This document shows, in pieces, positions 19,571 through 33,268 of a DNA stretch of 64,000 nucleotides. The notes under the pieces are model-generated. The model did not search any database and was not told the DNA's origin. It saw only the letters and a program-made list of their open reading frames with translations. Location: contig NC_135504.1 in the NCBI RefSeq assembly GCF_052857255.1, forward strand, positions 133,412,929 to 133,476,928, read 5' to 3'. Position 1 is the first letter of the stretch. Every line of letters starts with the position of its first letter. The translations under genes and the position numbers were made by a program. This DNA comes from Amblyomma americanum (lineage: Eukaryota; Arthropoda; Arachnida; Ixodida; Ixodidae).

Positions 19571-22500
19571 TTTTGAAAGTCGGCGGTTTTTAAAGCTCGC
19601 TACCACCACACATCACAGGTGCCCCTATTAGCGCTCCACCTCTATCTAAAGCGTCACGTGCGTCCGGAGTGCTGACGGTGATTTTTGAAAGCTGGCGGTT
19701 TTAAAGCTCGCTACCACGGCACATCACACGCGCCTTTATTAGCATTCCACCTCTAACGGAAGCGTCGCGTGCGTCTGGTGTTCTGAGGGTGAATTTTGAA
19801 AGCCGGCGGTTTTTAAAGCTCGCAACCACCGCACATCACAGGTGCCCCTATTAGCGCTCCACGTCTAACGAAAGCGTCACGTGCGTCCGGAGTGCTGACG
19901 GTGATTTTTGAAAGCCGGCGGTTTTAAAGCTCGCTACCACGGCACATCACACGCGCCCCTATTAGCGTTCCACCTCTAACGGAAGCGTGGCGTGCGTCCG
20001 CTGTTCTGACGGTGATTTTTGAAAGCCGGCGGTTTTAATGCTCGCTTCCACGGCACATCACACGCGCCGCTATAAGCGTTCCACCTCTAACGGAAGCGTC
20101 GCGTGCGTCCGGAGTGCTGACGGTGATTTTTGAAAGCCGGCGGTTTTAAAGCTCGCTGCCACGGCACATCACACGCTCCCCTATTAGCGTTCCTCCTCTA
20201 ACGGAAGCGTGGCGCGCGTCCGCTGTTCTGACGGTGAATTTTGAAAGTCGGCGGTTATTAAAGCTCGCTACCACCGCACATCACAGGTGCCCCTATTAGC
20301 GCTCCACCTCTAACTAAAGCGTCACGTGCGTCCGGAGTGCTGACGGTGATTTTTGAAAGCCGGCGGTTTTAAAGCTCGCTACCACGGCACATCACACGCG
20401 CCCCTATTAGCGTTCCACCTCTAACGGAAGCGTCGCGTGCGTCCGGAGTGCTGACGGTGATTTTTGAAAGCCGGCGGTTTTAAAGCTCGCTACCACGGCA
20501 CATCACACGCGCCGCTATTAGCGTTCCACCTCTAACGGAAGCGTCGCGTGCGTCCGGAGTGCTGACGGCGATTTTTGAAAGCCGGCGGTTTTAAAGCTCG
20601 CTGCCACGGCACATCACACGCGCCCCTATTAGCGTTCCACCTCAAACGGAAGCATGGCGTGCGTCCGCTGTTCTGACGGTGAATTTTGAAAGCCGGCGGT
20701 TTTTAAAGCTCGCTACCACCGCACATCACAGGTGCGCCTATTAGCGCTCCACCTCTAACTAAAGCTTCACGTGCGTCCGGAGTGCTTACGGTGATTTTTG
20801 AAAGCCGGCGGTTTTAATGCTCACTACCACCGCACATTAAACGCGCCCCTATTAGCGTTCCACCTCTATCGGAAGCGTGGCGTGCGTCCGGTGATCTGAC
20901 GGCGGTGAATTTTGAAAGCCGGCGGTTTTTAAAGCTCGCTACCACCGCACATCACAGGTGCCCCTATTAGCGCTCCACTTCTAACGAAAGCGTCACGTGC
21001 GTCCGGAGTGCTGACGGTGATTTTTGAAAGCAGGCGGTTTTAAAGCTCGCTACCACGGCACATCACACGCGCCCCTATTAGCGTCCCACCTCTGACAGAA
21101 GCCTCGCGTGCGTCCGGTGTTCTGACGGTGAATTTTGAAAGCCGGTGGTTTTTAAAGCTCGCTACCACCGCACATCACAGGTGCCCCTATTAGCGCTCCA
21201 CCTCTAACGAAAGCGTCACGTGCGTCCGGAGTGCTGACAGTGATTTTTGAAAGCCGGCGGTTTTAAAGCTCGCTACCACGGTACATCACACGCGCCCCTA
21301 TTAGCGTTCCACCTCTAACGGAAGCGTCGCGTGCGTCCGGTGTTCTGACGGTGAATTTTGAAGGCCGGCGGTTTTTAAAGCTCGCTACCACCGCACATCA
21401 CAGGTGCCCCTATTAGCGCTCCACTTCTAACGAAAGCGTCACGTGCGTCCGGAGTGCTGACGGTGATTTTTGAAAGCCGGCGGTTTTAAAGCTCGCTAAC
21501 ACGGCAAATCACACGCGCCCCTATTAGCGTTCCGCCTCTAATGGAAGCGTCGCGTGCGTCCGGTGTTCTGACGGTGAATTTTGAAAGCCGGCGGTTTTTA
21601 AAGCTCGCTACCACCGCACATCACAGGTGCCCCTATTAGCACTCACACCTCTAACGAAAGCGTCACGTGCGTCCGCAGTGCTGACGGTGATTTTTGAAAG
21701 CCGGCGGTTTTAAAGCTCGCTACCACGGCACATCACACGAGCCACTATTAGCGTTCCACCTCTAACGGAAGCGTCGCGTGCGTCTGGTGTTCTGAGGGCG
21801 AATGTTGAAAGCCGGCGGTTTTTAAAGCTCGCTACCACCGCACATCACAGGTGCCCCTATTAGCGCTCCACGTCGAACGAAAGCGTCACGTGCGTCCGGA
21901 GTGCTGACGGCGATTTTTGAAAGCCGGCGGTTTTAAAGCTCGCTGCCACGGCACATCATACGCGCCCCTATTAGCGTTCCACCTCTAACGGAAGCGTGGC
22001 GTGCGTCCGCTGTTCTGAGGGTGAATTTTGAAAGCCGGCGGGTTTTAAAGCTCGCTACCACCGCACATCACATGTGCCCCTATTAGCGCTCCACGTCTAA
22101 CGAAAGCGTCACGTGCGTCCGGAGTGCTGACGGCGATTTTTGAAAGCCGGCGGTTTTAAAGCTCGCTGCCATGGCACATCACACGCGCCCATATTAGCGT
22201 TCCACCTCTAACGGAAGCATGGCGTGCGTCCGCTGTTCTGACGGTGAATTTTGAAAGCCGGCGGTTTTTAAAGCTCGCTACCACCGCACATTACAGGTGC
22301 GCCTATTAGCGCTCCACCTCTAACTAAAGCTTCACGTGCGTCCGGAGTGCTGACGGTGATTTTTGAAAGCCGGCGGTTTTAAAGCTCGCTACCACAGCAC
22401 ATCACACGCGCCTCTATTAGCGTTCCACCTCTAACGGAAGCGTGGCGTGCGTCCGGTGTTCTGACGGTGAGTTTTGAAAGCCGGCGGTTTTTAAAGCTCG

Positions 22501-22805
22501 CTACCACCGCACATCACAGGTGCCCCTATTAGCGCTCCACCTCTAACTAAAGCGTCACGTGCGTCCGGAGTGCTGACGGTGATTTTTGAAAGCCGGCGGT
22601 TTTAAAGCTCGCTACCACGGCACATCACACGCGCCCCTATTAGCGTTCCACCTCTAACGGAAGCGTCGCGTGCGTCCGGAGTGCTGACGGTGATTTTTGA
22701 AAGCCGGCGGTTTTAAAGCTCGCTACCACGGCACATCACACGCGCCGCTATTAGCGTTCCACCTCTAACGGAAGCGTCGCGTGCGTCCGGAGTGCTGACG
22801 GTGAT
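19571..22805. repeat. 3235-bp tandem duplication, copy 2
   Basis: Near-identical to 16336-19570 (differences in single bases such as 17061 and 17742 against their partners). The junction falls inside a monomer: near 19571 the sequence changes from an A-type GATTTTTG start to the AGTCGGCGG body that begins the first copy. This is as expected for unequal exchange between misaligned monomers. Confidence 0.88.
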
Positions 22806-25800
22806 TTTTGAAAGCCGGCGGTTTTAAAGCTCGCTACCACGGCACATCACACGCGCCCCTATTAGCGTTCCACCTCTAACGGAAGCGTCGCGTGCGTCCG
22901 GAGTGCTGACGGTGATTTTTGAAAGCCGGCGGTTTTAAAGCTCGCTACCACGGCACATCACACGCGCCCCTATCAGCGTTCCACCTCAAATGAAAGCGTG
23001 GCGTGCGTCCGCTTTTCTGACGGTGAGTTTTGAAAGCCGGCGGTTTTTAACGCTCGCTACCACCGCACATCACAGGTGCCTCTATTAGCGCTCCACCTCT
23101 AACGAAAGCGTCACGTGCGTCCGGAGTGCTGACAGTGATTTTTGAAAGCCGGCGGTTTTAAAGCTCGCTACCACGGTACATCACACGCGCCCCTATTAGC
23201 GTTCCACGTCTAACGGAAGCGTCGCGTGCGTCCGGTGTTCTGACGGTGAATTTTGAAGGCCGGCGGTTTTTAAAGCTCGCTACCACCGCACATCACAGGT
23301 GCCTCTATTAGCGCTCCACCTCTAACGAAAGCGTCACGTGCGTCCGGAGTGCTGACAGTGATTTTTGAAAGCCGGCGGTTTTAAAGCTCGCTACCACGGT
23401 ACATCACACGCGCCCCTATTAGCGTTCCACCTCTAACGGAAGCGTCGCGTGCGTCCGGTGTTCTGACGGTGAATTTTGAAGGCCGGCGGTTTTTAAAGCT
23501 CGCTACCACCGCACATCACACTTGCCCCTATTAGCGCTCCACTTCTAACGAAAGCGTCACGTGCGTCCGGAGTGCTGACGGTGATTTTTGAAAGCCGGCG
23601 GTTTTAACGCTCGCTAACACGGCAAATCACACGCGCCCCTATTAGCGTTCCGCCTCTAATGGAAGCGTCGCGTGCGTCCGGTGTTCTGACGGTGAATTTT
23701 GAAAGCCGGCGGTTTTTAAAGCTCGCTACCACCGCACATCACAGGTGCCCCTATTAGCACTCACACCTCTAACGAAGGCGTCACGTGCGTCCGCAGTGCT
23801 GACAGTGATTTTTGAAAGCCGGCGGTTTTAAAGCTCGCTACCACGGCACATCACACGAGCCACTATTAGCGTTCCACCTCTAACGGAAGCGTCGCGTGCG
23901 TCTGGTGTTCTGAGGGTGAATGTTGAAAGCCGGCGGTTTTTAAAGCTCGCTACCACCGCACATCACAGGTGCCCCTATTAGCACTCACACCTCTAACGAA
24001 GGCGTCACGTGCGTCCGCAGTGCTGACGGCGATTTTTGAAAGCCGGCGGTTTTAAAGCTCGCTGCCACGGCCCATCACACGCGCCCCTATTAGCGTTCCA
24101 CCTCTAACGGAAGCGTGGCGTGCGTCCGCTGTTCTGAGGGTGAATTTTGAAAGCCGGCGGGTTTTAAAGCTCGCTACCACCGCACATCACATGTGCCCCT
24201 ATTAGCGCTCCACGTCTAACGAAAGCGTCACGTGCGTCCGGAGTGCTGACGGCGATTTTTGAAAGCTGGCGGTTTTAAAGCTCGCTGCATTGGCACATCA
24301 CACGCGCCCATATTAGCGTTCCACCTCTAACGGAAGCATGGCGTGCGTCCGCTGTTCTGACGGTGAATTTTGAAAGCCGGTGGTTTTTAAAGCTCGCTAC
24401 CACCGCACATCACAGGTGCGCCTATTAGCGCTCCACCTCTAACTAAAGCTTCACGTGCGTCCGGAGTGCTGACGGTGATTTTTGAAAGCCGGCGGTTTTA
24501 AAGCTCGCTACCACAGCACATCACACGCGCCTCTATTAGCGTTCCACCTCTAACGGAAGCGTGGCGTGCGTCCGGTGTTCTGACGGTGAGTTTTGAAAGC
24601 CGGCGGTTTTTAAAGCTCGCTACCACCGCACATCACAGGTGCCCCTATTAGCGCTCCACCTCTAACTAAAGCGTCACGTGCGTCCGGAGTGCTGACGGTG
24701 ATTTTTGAAAGCCGGCGGTTTTAAAGCTCGCTACCACGGCACATCACACGCGCCCCTATTAGCGTTCCACCTCTAACGGAAGCGTCGCGTGCGTCCGGAG
24801 TGCTGACGGTGATTTTTGAAAGCCGGCGGTTTTAAAGCTCGCTACCACGGCACATCACACGCGCCGCTATTAGCGTTCCACCTCTAACGGAAGCGTCGCG
24901 TGCGTCCGGAGTGCTGACGGTGATTTTTGAAAGCCGGCGGTTTTAAAGCTCGCTACCACGGCACATCACACGCGCCCCTATTAGCGTTCCACCTCTAACG
25001 GAAGCGTCGCGTGCGTCCGGAGTGATGACGGTGATTTTTGAAAGCCGGCGGTTTTAAAGCACGCTACCACGGCACATCACACGCGCCCCTATCAGCGTTC
25101 CACCTCAAATGAAAGCGTGGCGTGCGTCCGCTTTTCTGACGGTGAGTTTTCAAAAGCCGGCGGTTTTTAACGCTCGCTACCACCGCACATCACAGGTGCC
25201 TCTATTAGCGCTCCACCTCTAACGAAAGCGTCACGTGCGTCCGGAGTGCTGACGGTAATTTTTGAAAGCCGGCGGTTTTAAAGCTCGCTACAACGGCACA
25301 TCACACGCGCCCCTATTAGCGTTCCACCTCTAACGGAAGCGTCGCGTGCGTCCGGAGTGCTGACGGTGATTTTTGAAAGCCGGAGGTTTAAAGCTGGCTA
25401 CCACGGAATATCACACGCGCCCCTATCAGCGTTCCACCCCAAACGAAAGCGTGGCGTGCGTCCGGAGTGCTGACGGTGAATTTTGAAAACCGGCGGTTTC
25501 TAAAGCTCGTTACCAGCACACATCACAGGTGCCCCTATTAGCGCTCCACCTCTAACGAAAGCGTCACGTGCGTGCAGAGTGCTGAGGGTGAATTTTGAAA
25601 TCCGGCGGTTTTAAAGCTCGCTGCCACGGCACATCACACGCGCCCCTATTAGCGTTCCGCCTCTAACGTAAGCGTCGCGTGCGTCCGGTGCTCTGACGGT
25701 GAATTTTGAAAGCCTGCGGTTTTTAAAGCTCACTACCACCGCACATCACAGGTGCCCCTATTAGCACTCACACCTCTAACGAAAGCGTCACGTGCGTCCG

Positions 25801-26061
25801 GAGTCTGACGGTGATTTTTGAAAGCAGGCGGTTTTAAAGCTCGCTAGCACGGCACATCACACTCGCCCCTATTAGCGTTCAACCTCCAATGGAAGCGTGG
25901 CGTCGTCCGCTGTTCTGACGGTGAATTTTGAAAGACGGCGGTTTTAAAGCTCGCTACCACCACACATCACAGGTGCCCCTATTAGCGCTCCACCTCTAAC
26001 TAAAGCGTCACGTGCGTCCGGAGTGCTGACGGTGATTTTTGAAAGCTAGCGGTTTTAAAGC
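21940..26061. repeat. 4122-bp tandem duplication, copy 1
   Basis: Homologous to 26062-29960. The offset is 4122 bp (37 monomers) at the start, for example CATCATACGCG at 21955 and 26077. It becomes 3899 bp later, for example CTGCATTGGC at 24281 and 28180, because this copy holds one extra 223-bp dimer near 23.3-23.5 kb. It overlaps the end of the 3235-bp pair, so the duplications are nested. Confidence 0.83.
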
Positions 26062-29000
26062 TCGCTGCCACGGCACATCATACGCGCCCCTATTAGCGTT
26101 CCACCTCTAACGGAAGCGTGGCGTGCGTCCGCTGTTCTGAGGGTGAATTTTGAAAGCCGGCGGGTTTTAAAGCTCGCTACCACCGCACATCACATGTGCC
26201 CCTATTAGCGCTCCACGTCTAACGAAAGCGTCACGTGCGTCCGGAGTGCTGACGGCGATTTTTGAAAGCCGGCGGTTTTAAAGCTCGCTGCCATGGCACA
26301 TCACACGCGCCCATATTAGCGTTCCACCTCTAACGGAAGCATGGCGTGCGTCCGCTGTTCTGACGGTGAATTTTGAAAGCCGGCGGTTTTTAAAGCTCGC
26401 TACCACCGCACATTACAGGTGCGCCTATTAGCGCTCCACCTCTAACTAAAGCTTCACGTGCGTCCGGAGTGCTGACGGTGATTTTTGAAAGCCGGCGGTT
26501 TTAAAGCTCGCTACCACAGCACATCACACGCGCCTCTATTAGCGTTCCACCTCTAACGGAAGCGTGGCGTGCGTCCGGTGTTCTGACGGTGAGTTTTGAA
26601 AGCCGGCGGTTTTTAAAGCTCGCTACCACCGCACATCACAGGTGCCCCTATTAGCGCTCCACCTCTAACTAAAGCGTCACGTGCGTCCGGAGTGCTGACG
26701 GTGATTTTTGAAAGCCGGCGGTTTTAAAGCTCGCTACCACGGCACATCACACGCGCCCCTATTAGCGTTCCACCTCTAACGGAAGCGTCGCGTGCGTCCG
26801 GAGTGCTGACGGTGATTTTTGAAAGCCGGCGGTTTTAAAGCTCGCTACCACGGCACATCACACGCGCCGCTATTAGCGTTCCACCTCTAACGGAAGCGTC
26901 GCGTGCGTCCGGAGTGCTGACGGTGATTTTTGAAAGCCGGCGGTTTTAAAGCTCGCTACCACGGCACATCACACGCGCCCCTATTAGCGTTCCACCTCTA
27001 ACGGAAGCGTCGCGTGCGTCCGGAGTGCTGACGGTGATTTTTGAAAGCCGGCGGTTTTAAAGCTCGCTACCACGGCACATCACACGCGCCCCTATCAGCG
27101 TTCCACCTCAAATGAAAGCGTGGCGTGCGTCCGCTTTTCTGACGGTGAGTTTTGAAAGCCGGCGGTTTTTAACGCTCGCTACCACCGCACATCACAGGTG
27201 CCTCTATTAGCGCTCCACCTCTAACGAAAGCGTCACGTGCGTCCGGAGTGCTGACAGTGATTTTTGAAAGCCGGCGGTTTTAAAGCTCGCTACCACGGTA
27301 CATCACACGCGCCCCTATTAGCGTTCCACGTCTAACGGAAGCGTCGCGTGCGTCCGGTGTTCTGACGGTGAATTTTGAAGGCCGGCGGTTTTTAAAGCTC
27401 GCTACCACCGCACATCACAGGTGCCTCTATTAGCGCTCCACCTCTAACGAAAGCGTCACGTGCGTCCGGAGTGCTGACGGTGATTTTTGAAAGCCGGCGG
27501 TTTTAACGCTCGCTAACACGGCAAATCACACGCGCCCCTATTAGCGTTCCGCCTCTAATGGAAGCGTCGCGTGCGTCCGGTGTTCTGACGGTGAATTTTG
27601 AAAGCCGGCGGTTTTTAAAGCTCGCTACCACCGCACATCACACTTGCCCCTATTAGCACTCACACCTCTAACGAAGGCGTCACGTGCGTCCGCAGTGCTG
27701 ACAGTGATTTTTGAAAGCCGGCGGTTTTAAAGCTCGCTACCACGGCACATCACACGAGCCACTATTAGCGTTCCACCTCTAACGGAAGCGTCGCGTGCGT
27801 CTGGTGTTCTGAGGGTGAATGTTGAAAGCCGGCGGTTTTTAAAGCTCGCTACCACCGCACATCACAGGTGCCCCTATTAGCACTCACACCTCTAACGAAG
27901 GCGTCACGTGCGTCCGCAGTGCTGACGGCGATTTTTGAAAGCCGGCGGTTTTAAAGCTCGCTGCCACGGCCCATCACACGCGCCCCTATTAGCGTTCCAC
28001 CTCTAACGGAAGCGTGGCGTGCGTCCGCTGTTCTGAGGGTGAATTTTGAAAGCCGGCGGGTTTTAAAGCTCGCTACCACCGCACATCACATGTGCCCCTA
28101 TTAGCGCTCCACGTCTAACGAAAGCGTCACGTGCGTCCGGAGTGCTGACGGCGATTTTTGAAAGCTGGCGGTTTTAAAGCTCGCTGCATTGGCACATCAC
28201 ACGCGCCCATATTAGCGTTCCACCTCTAACGGAAGCATGGCGTGCGTCCGCTGTTCTGACGGTGAATTTTGAAAGCCGGTGGTTTTTAAAGCTCGCTACC
28301 ACCGCACATCACAGGTGCGCCTATTAGCGCTCCACCTCTAACTAAAGCTTCACGTGCGTCCGGAGTGCTGACGGTGATTTTTGAAAGCCGGCGGTTTTAA
28401 AGCTCGCTACCACAGCACATCACACGCGCCTCTATTAGCGTTCCACCTCTAACGGAAGCGTGGCGTGCGTCCGGTGTTCTGACGGTGAGTTTTGAAAGCC
28501 GGCGGTTTTTAAAGCTCGCTACCACCGCACATCACAGGTGCCCCTATTAGCGCTCCACCTCTAACTAAAGCGTCACGTGCGTCCGGAGTGCTGACGGTGA
28601 TTTTTGAAAGCCGGCGGTTTTAAAGCTCGCTACCACGGCACATCACACGCGCCCCTATTAGCGTTCCACCTCTAACGGAAGCGTCGCGTGCGTCCGGAGT
28701 GCTGACGGTGATTTTTGAAAGCCGGCGGTTTTAAAGCTCGCTACCACGGCACATCACACGCGCCGCTATTAGCGTTCCACCTCTAACGGAAGCGTCGCGT
28801 GCGTCCGGAGTGCTGACGGTGATTTTTGAAAGCCGGCGGTTTTAAAGCTCGCTACCACGGCACATCACACGCGCCCCTATTAGCGTTCCACCTCTAACGG
28901 AAGCGTCGCGTGCGTCCGGAGTGATGACGGTGATTTTTGAAAGCCGGCGGTTTTAAAGCACGCTACCACGGCACATCACACGCGCCCCTATCAGCGTTCC

Positions 29001-29960
29001 ACCTCAAATGAAAGCGTGGCGTGCGTCCGCTTTTCTGACGGTGAGTTTTCAAAAGCCGGCGGTTTTTAACGCTCGCTACCACCGCACATCACAGGTGCCT
29101 CTATTAGCGCTCCACCTCTAACGAAAGCGTCACGTGCGTCCGGAGTGCTGACGGTAATTTTTGAAAGCCGGCGGTTTTAAAGCTCGCTACAACGGCACAT
29201 CACACGCGCCCCTATTAGCGTTCCACCTCTAACGGAAGCGTCGCGTGCGTCCGGAGTGCTGACGGTGATTTTTGAAAGCCGGAGGTTTAAAGCTGGCTAC
29301 CACGGAATATCACACGCGCCCCTATCAGCGTTCCACCCCAAACGAAAGCGTGGCGTGCGTCCGGAGTGCTGACGGTGAATTTTGAAAACCGGCGGTTTCT
29401 AAAGCTCGTTACCAGCACACATCACAGGTGCCCCTATTAGCGCTCCACCTCTAACGAAAGCGTCACGTGCGTGCAGAGTGCTGAGGGTGAATTTTGAAAT
29501 CCGGCGGTTTTAAAGCTCGCTGCCACGGCACATCACACGCGCCCCTATTAGCGTTCCGCCTCTAACGTAAGCGTCGCGTGCGTCCGGTGCTCTGACGGTG
29601 AATTTTGAAAGCCTGCGGTTTTTAAAGCTCACTACCACCGCACATCACAGGTGCCCCTATTAGCACTCACACCTCTAACGAAAGCGTCACGTGCGTCCGG
29701 AGTCTGACGGTGATTTTTGAAAGCAGGCGGTTTTAAAGCTCGCTAGCACGGCACATCACACTCGCCCCTATTAGCGTTCAACCTCCAATGGAAGCGTGGC
29801 GTCGTCCGCTGTTCTGACGGTGAATTTTGAAAGACGGCGGTTTTAAAGCTCGCTACCACCACACATCACAGGTGCCCCTATTAGCGCTCCACCTCTAACT
29901 AAAGCGTCACGTGCGTCCGGAGTGCTGACGGTGATTTTTGAAAGCTAGCGGTTTTAAAGC
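26062..29960. repeat. 4122-bp tandem duplication, copy 2 (one dimer shorter)
   Basis: This starts exactly where copy 1 stops matching (after GAAAGCTAGCGG near 26046) and repeats the monomer order of 21940-26061. The dimer with CACACTTGCC is fused to a different neighbour at 27641, forming a hybrid monomer, compared with 23518. A 2-bp deletion (GGCGTCGTCC) is shared near 25900 and 29800. Confidence 0.83.
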
Positions 29961-31710
29961 TCGCTACCACGGCACATCACACGCGCCCCTATTAGCGTTC
30001 CACCTCTAACGGAAGCCTGGCGTGCGTCCGGTGTTCTGACGGTGAGTTTTGAAAGCTGGCGGTTTAAAGCTGGCTACCACGGAATATCACACGCGCCCCT
30101 ATCAGCGTTCCACCCCAAACGAAAGCGTGGCGTGCGTCCGGAGTGCTGACGGTGAATTTTGAAAACCGGCGGTTTCTAAAGCTCGTTACCAGCACACATC
30201 ACAGGTGCCCCTATTAGCGCTCCACCTCTAACGAAAGCGTCACGTGCGTGCAGAGTGCTGAGGGTGAATTTTGAAATCCGGCGGTTTTAATGCTCACTAC
30301 CACCACACATTAAACGCGCCCCTATTAGCGTTCCACCTCTATCGGAAGCGTGGCGTGCGTCCGGTGATCTGACGGTGAATTTTGAAAGCCGGCGGTTTCT
30401 AAAGCTCGCTACCACCGCACATCACAGGTGCCCCTTTTAGCGCTCCACCTCTAACGGAAGCGTCACGTGCGTCCGGAGTGCTGACGGTGATTTTTGAAAG
30501 CAGGCGGTTTTAAAGCTCGCTACCACGGCACATCACACGCGCCCCTATTAGCGTCCCACCTCTAACAGAAGCGTCGCGTGCGTCCGGTGTTCTGACGGTG
30601 AATTTTGAACGCCGGCGGTTTTTAAAGCTCGCTACCACCGCACATCACAGGTGCCCCTATTAGCGCTCCACCTCTAACGAAAGCGTCACGTGCGTGCAGA
30701 GTGCTGACAGTGATTTTTGAAAGCCGGCGGATTTAAAGCTCGCTACCACGGCACATCACACGCGCCCCTATTAGCGTTCCACCTCTAACGGAAGCGTGGC
30801 GTGCGTCCGGTGTTCTGACGGTGAATTTTGAAAGCCGGCGGTTTTTGAAGCTCGCTACCACCGCACATCCCAAGTGCCCCTATTAGCGCTCCACCTCTAT
30901 CGAAAGCGTCACGTGCGTCCAGAGTGCTGACGGTGAATTTTGACAGCCGGCGGTTTTTATAGCTCGCTACCACCGCACATCACAGGTGCCCCTATTAGCG
31001 CTCCACCTCAAACGAAAGCGTCACGTGCGTCCGGAGTGCTGACGGTGATTTGTGAAAGCCGGCGGTTTTAAAGCTCGCTGCCACGGCACATCACACGCGC
31101 CCCTATTAGCGTTCCGCCTCTAACGTAAGCGTCGCGTGCGTCCGGTGCTCTGACGGTGAATTTTGAAAGCCGGCGGTTTTTAAAGCTCACTACCACCGCA
31201 CATCACAGGTGCCCCTATTAGCACTCACACCTCTAACGAAAGCGTCACGTGCGTCCGGAGTCTGACGGTGATTTTTGAAAGCAGGCGGTTTTAAAGCTCG
31301 CTAGCACGGCACATCACACTCGCCCCTATTAGCGTTCAACCTCCAATGGAAGCGTGGCGTGCGTCCGCTGTTCTGACGGTGAATTTTGAAAGACGGCGGT
31401 TTTAAAGCTCGCTACCACCACACATCACAGGTGCCCTTATTAGCGCTCCACCTCTAACTAAAGCGTCACGTGCGTCCGGAGTGCTGACGGTGATTTTTGA
31501 AAGCTAGCGGTTTTAAAGCTCGCTACCACGGCACATCACACGCGCCCCTATTAGCGTTCCACCTCTAACGGAAGCGTCGCGTGCGTCTGGTGTTCTGAGG
31601 GTGAATTTTGAAAGCCGGCGGTTATTAAAGCTCGCAACCACCGCACATCACAGGTGCCCCTATTAGCGCTCCACCTCTAACTAAAGCGTCACGTGCGTCC
31701 GGAGTGCTGA

Positions 31711-32489
31711 CGGTGAATTTTGAAAGCCGGCGGTTTTAGAGCTCGCTACCACGGCACATCACACGCGCCCCTATTAGCGTTCCACCTCTAACGGAAGCCT
31801 GGCGTGCGTCCGGTGTTCTGACGGTGAGTTTTGAAAGCTGGCGGTTTTAAAGCTCGCTACCACGGCTCATCACACGCGCCCCTATTAGCGTTCCACCTCT
31901 AACGGAAGCGTCGCGTGCGTCTGGTGTTCTGAGGGTGAATTTTGAAAGCCGGCGGTTTTTAAAGCTCGCAACCACCGCACATCACAGGTGCCCCTATTAG
32001 CGCTCCATGTCTAACGAAAGCGTCACGTGCGTTCGGAGTGCTGACGGCGATATTTGAAAGCCGCCGGTATTAAAGCTCGCTGCCACGTCACATCACACGC
32101 GCCCCTATTAGCGTTCCACCTCTAACGGAAGCGTGGCGTGCGTCCGCTGTTCTGACGGTGAATTTTGAAAGCCGGCGGTTTTTAAAGCTCGCTACCACCG
32201 CACATCACAGGTGCGCCTATTAGCGCTCCATGTCTAACGAAAGCGTCACGTGCGTCCGGAGTGCTGACGGTGATATTTGAAAGCCGCCGGTATTAAAGCT
32301 CGCTGCCACGTCACATCACACGCGCCCCTATTAGCGTTCCACCTCTAACGGAAGCGTGGCGTGCGTCCGCTGTTCTGACGGTGATTTTTGAAAGCCGGCG
32401 GTTTTAAAGCTCGCTACCACGGCACATCACACGCGCTTCTATTAGCGTTCCACCTTTAACGGAAGCGTCACGTGCGTCCGGAGTGCTGA
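31711..32489. repeat. 779-bp (7-monomer) tandem unit, copy 1
   Basis: A seven-monomer block starting CGGTGAATTTTG with GGTTTTAGAGCTC. It includes the rare CCATGTCTAACG and GAAAGCCGCCGGTATT variants. It is repeated immediately; the 10.1-kb partner region has it only once (near 42.07-42.85 kb). Confidence 0.86.
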
Positions 32490-33268
32490 CGGTGAATTTT
32501 GAAAGCCGGCGGTTTTAGAGCTCGCTACCACGGCACATCACACGCGCCCCTATTAGCGTTCCACCTCTAACGGAAGCCTGGCGTGCGTCCGGTGTTCTGA
32601 CGGTGAGTTTTGAAAGCTGGCGGTTTTAAAGCTCGCTACCACGGCTCATCACACGCGCCCCTATTAGCGTTCCACCTCTAACGGAAGCGTCGCGTGCGTC
32701 TGGTGTTCTGAGGGTGAATTTTGAAAGCCGGCGGTTTTTAAAGCTCGCAACCACCGCACATCACAGGTGCCCCTATTAGCGCTCCATGTCTAACGAAAGC
32801 GTCACGTGCGTTCGGAGTGCTGACGGCGATATTTGAAAGCCGCCGGTATTAAAGCTCGCTGCCACGTCACATCACACGCGCCCCTATTAGCGTTCCACCT
32901 CTAACGGAAGCGTGGCGTGCGTCCGCTGTTCTGACGGTGAATTTTGAAAGCCGGCGGTTTTTAAAGCTCGCTACCACCTCACATCACAGGTGCGCCTATT
33001 AGCGCTCCATGTCTAACGAAAGCGTCACGTGCGTCCGGAGTGCTGACGGTGATATTTGAAAGCCGCCGGTATTAAAGCTCGCTGCCACGTCACATCACAC
33101 GCGCCCCTATTAGCGTTCCACCTCTAACGGAAGCGTGGCGTGCGTCCGCTGTTCTGACGGTGATTTTTGAAAGCCGGCGGTTTTAAAGCTCGCTACCACG
33201 GCACATCACACGCGCTTCTATTAGCGTTCCACCTTTAACGGAAGCGTCGCGTACGTCCGGTGTTCTGA
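32490..33268. repeat. 779-bp (7-monomer) tandem unit, copy 2
   Basis: Second copy of the seven-monomer block, near-identical to the first until about 33248. Its absence from the second 10.1-kb copy means it was gained here, or lost there, after the 10.1-kb duplication. Confidence 0.86.

Noticed and set aside
30785..30973. Minus-strand open frames of 62-79 codons in the satellite (also near 33406, 34793, 41141, 42983, 44370, 52837, 55905, 58629, 60471)
   Set aside because: They are translations of consecutive monomers, repeat every 37 codons and are broken wherever a 112-bp B monomer shifts the frame. No domain, no independent start context and no conservation beyond the DNA repeat.
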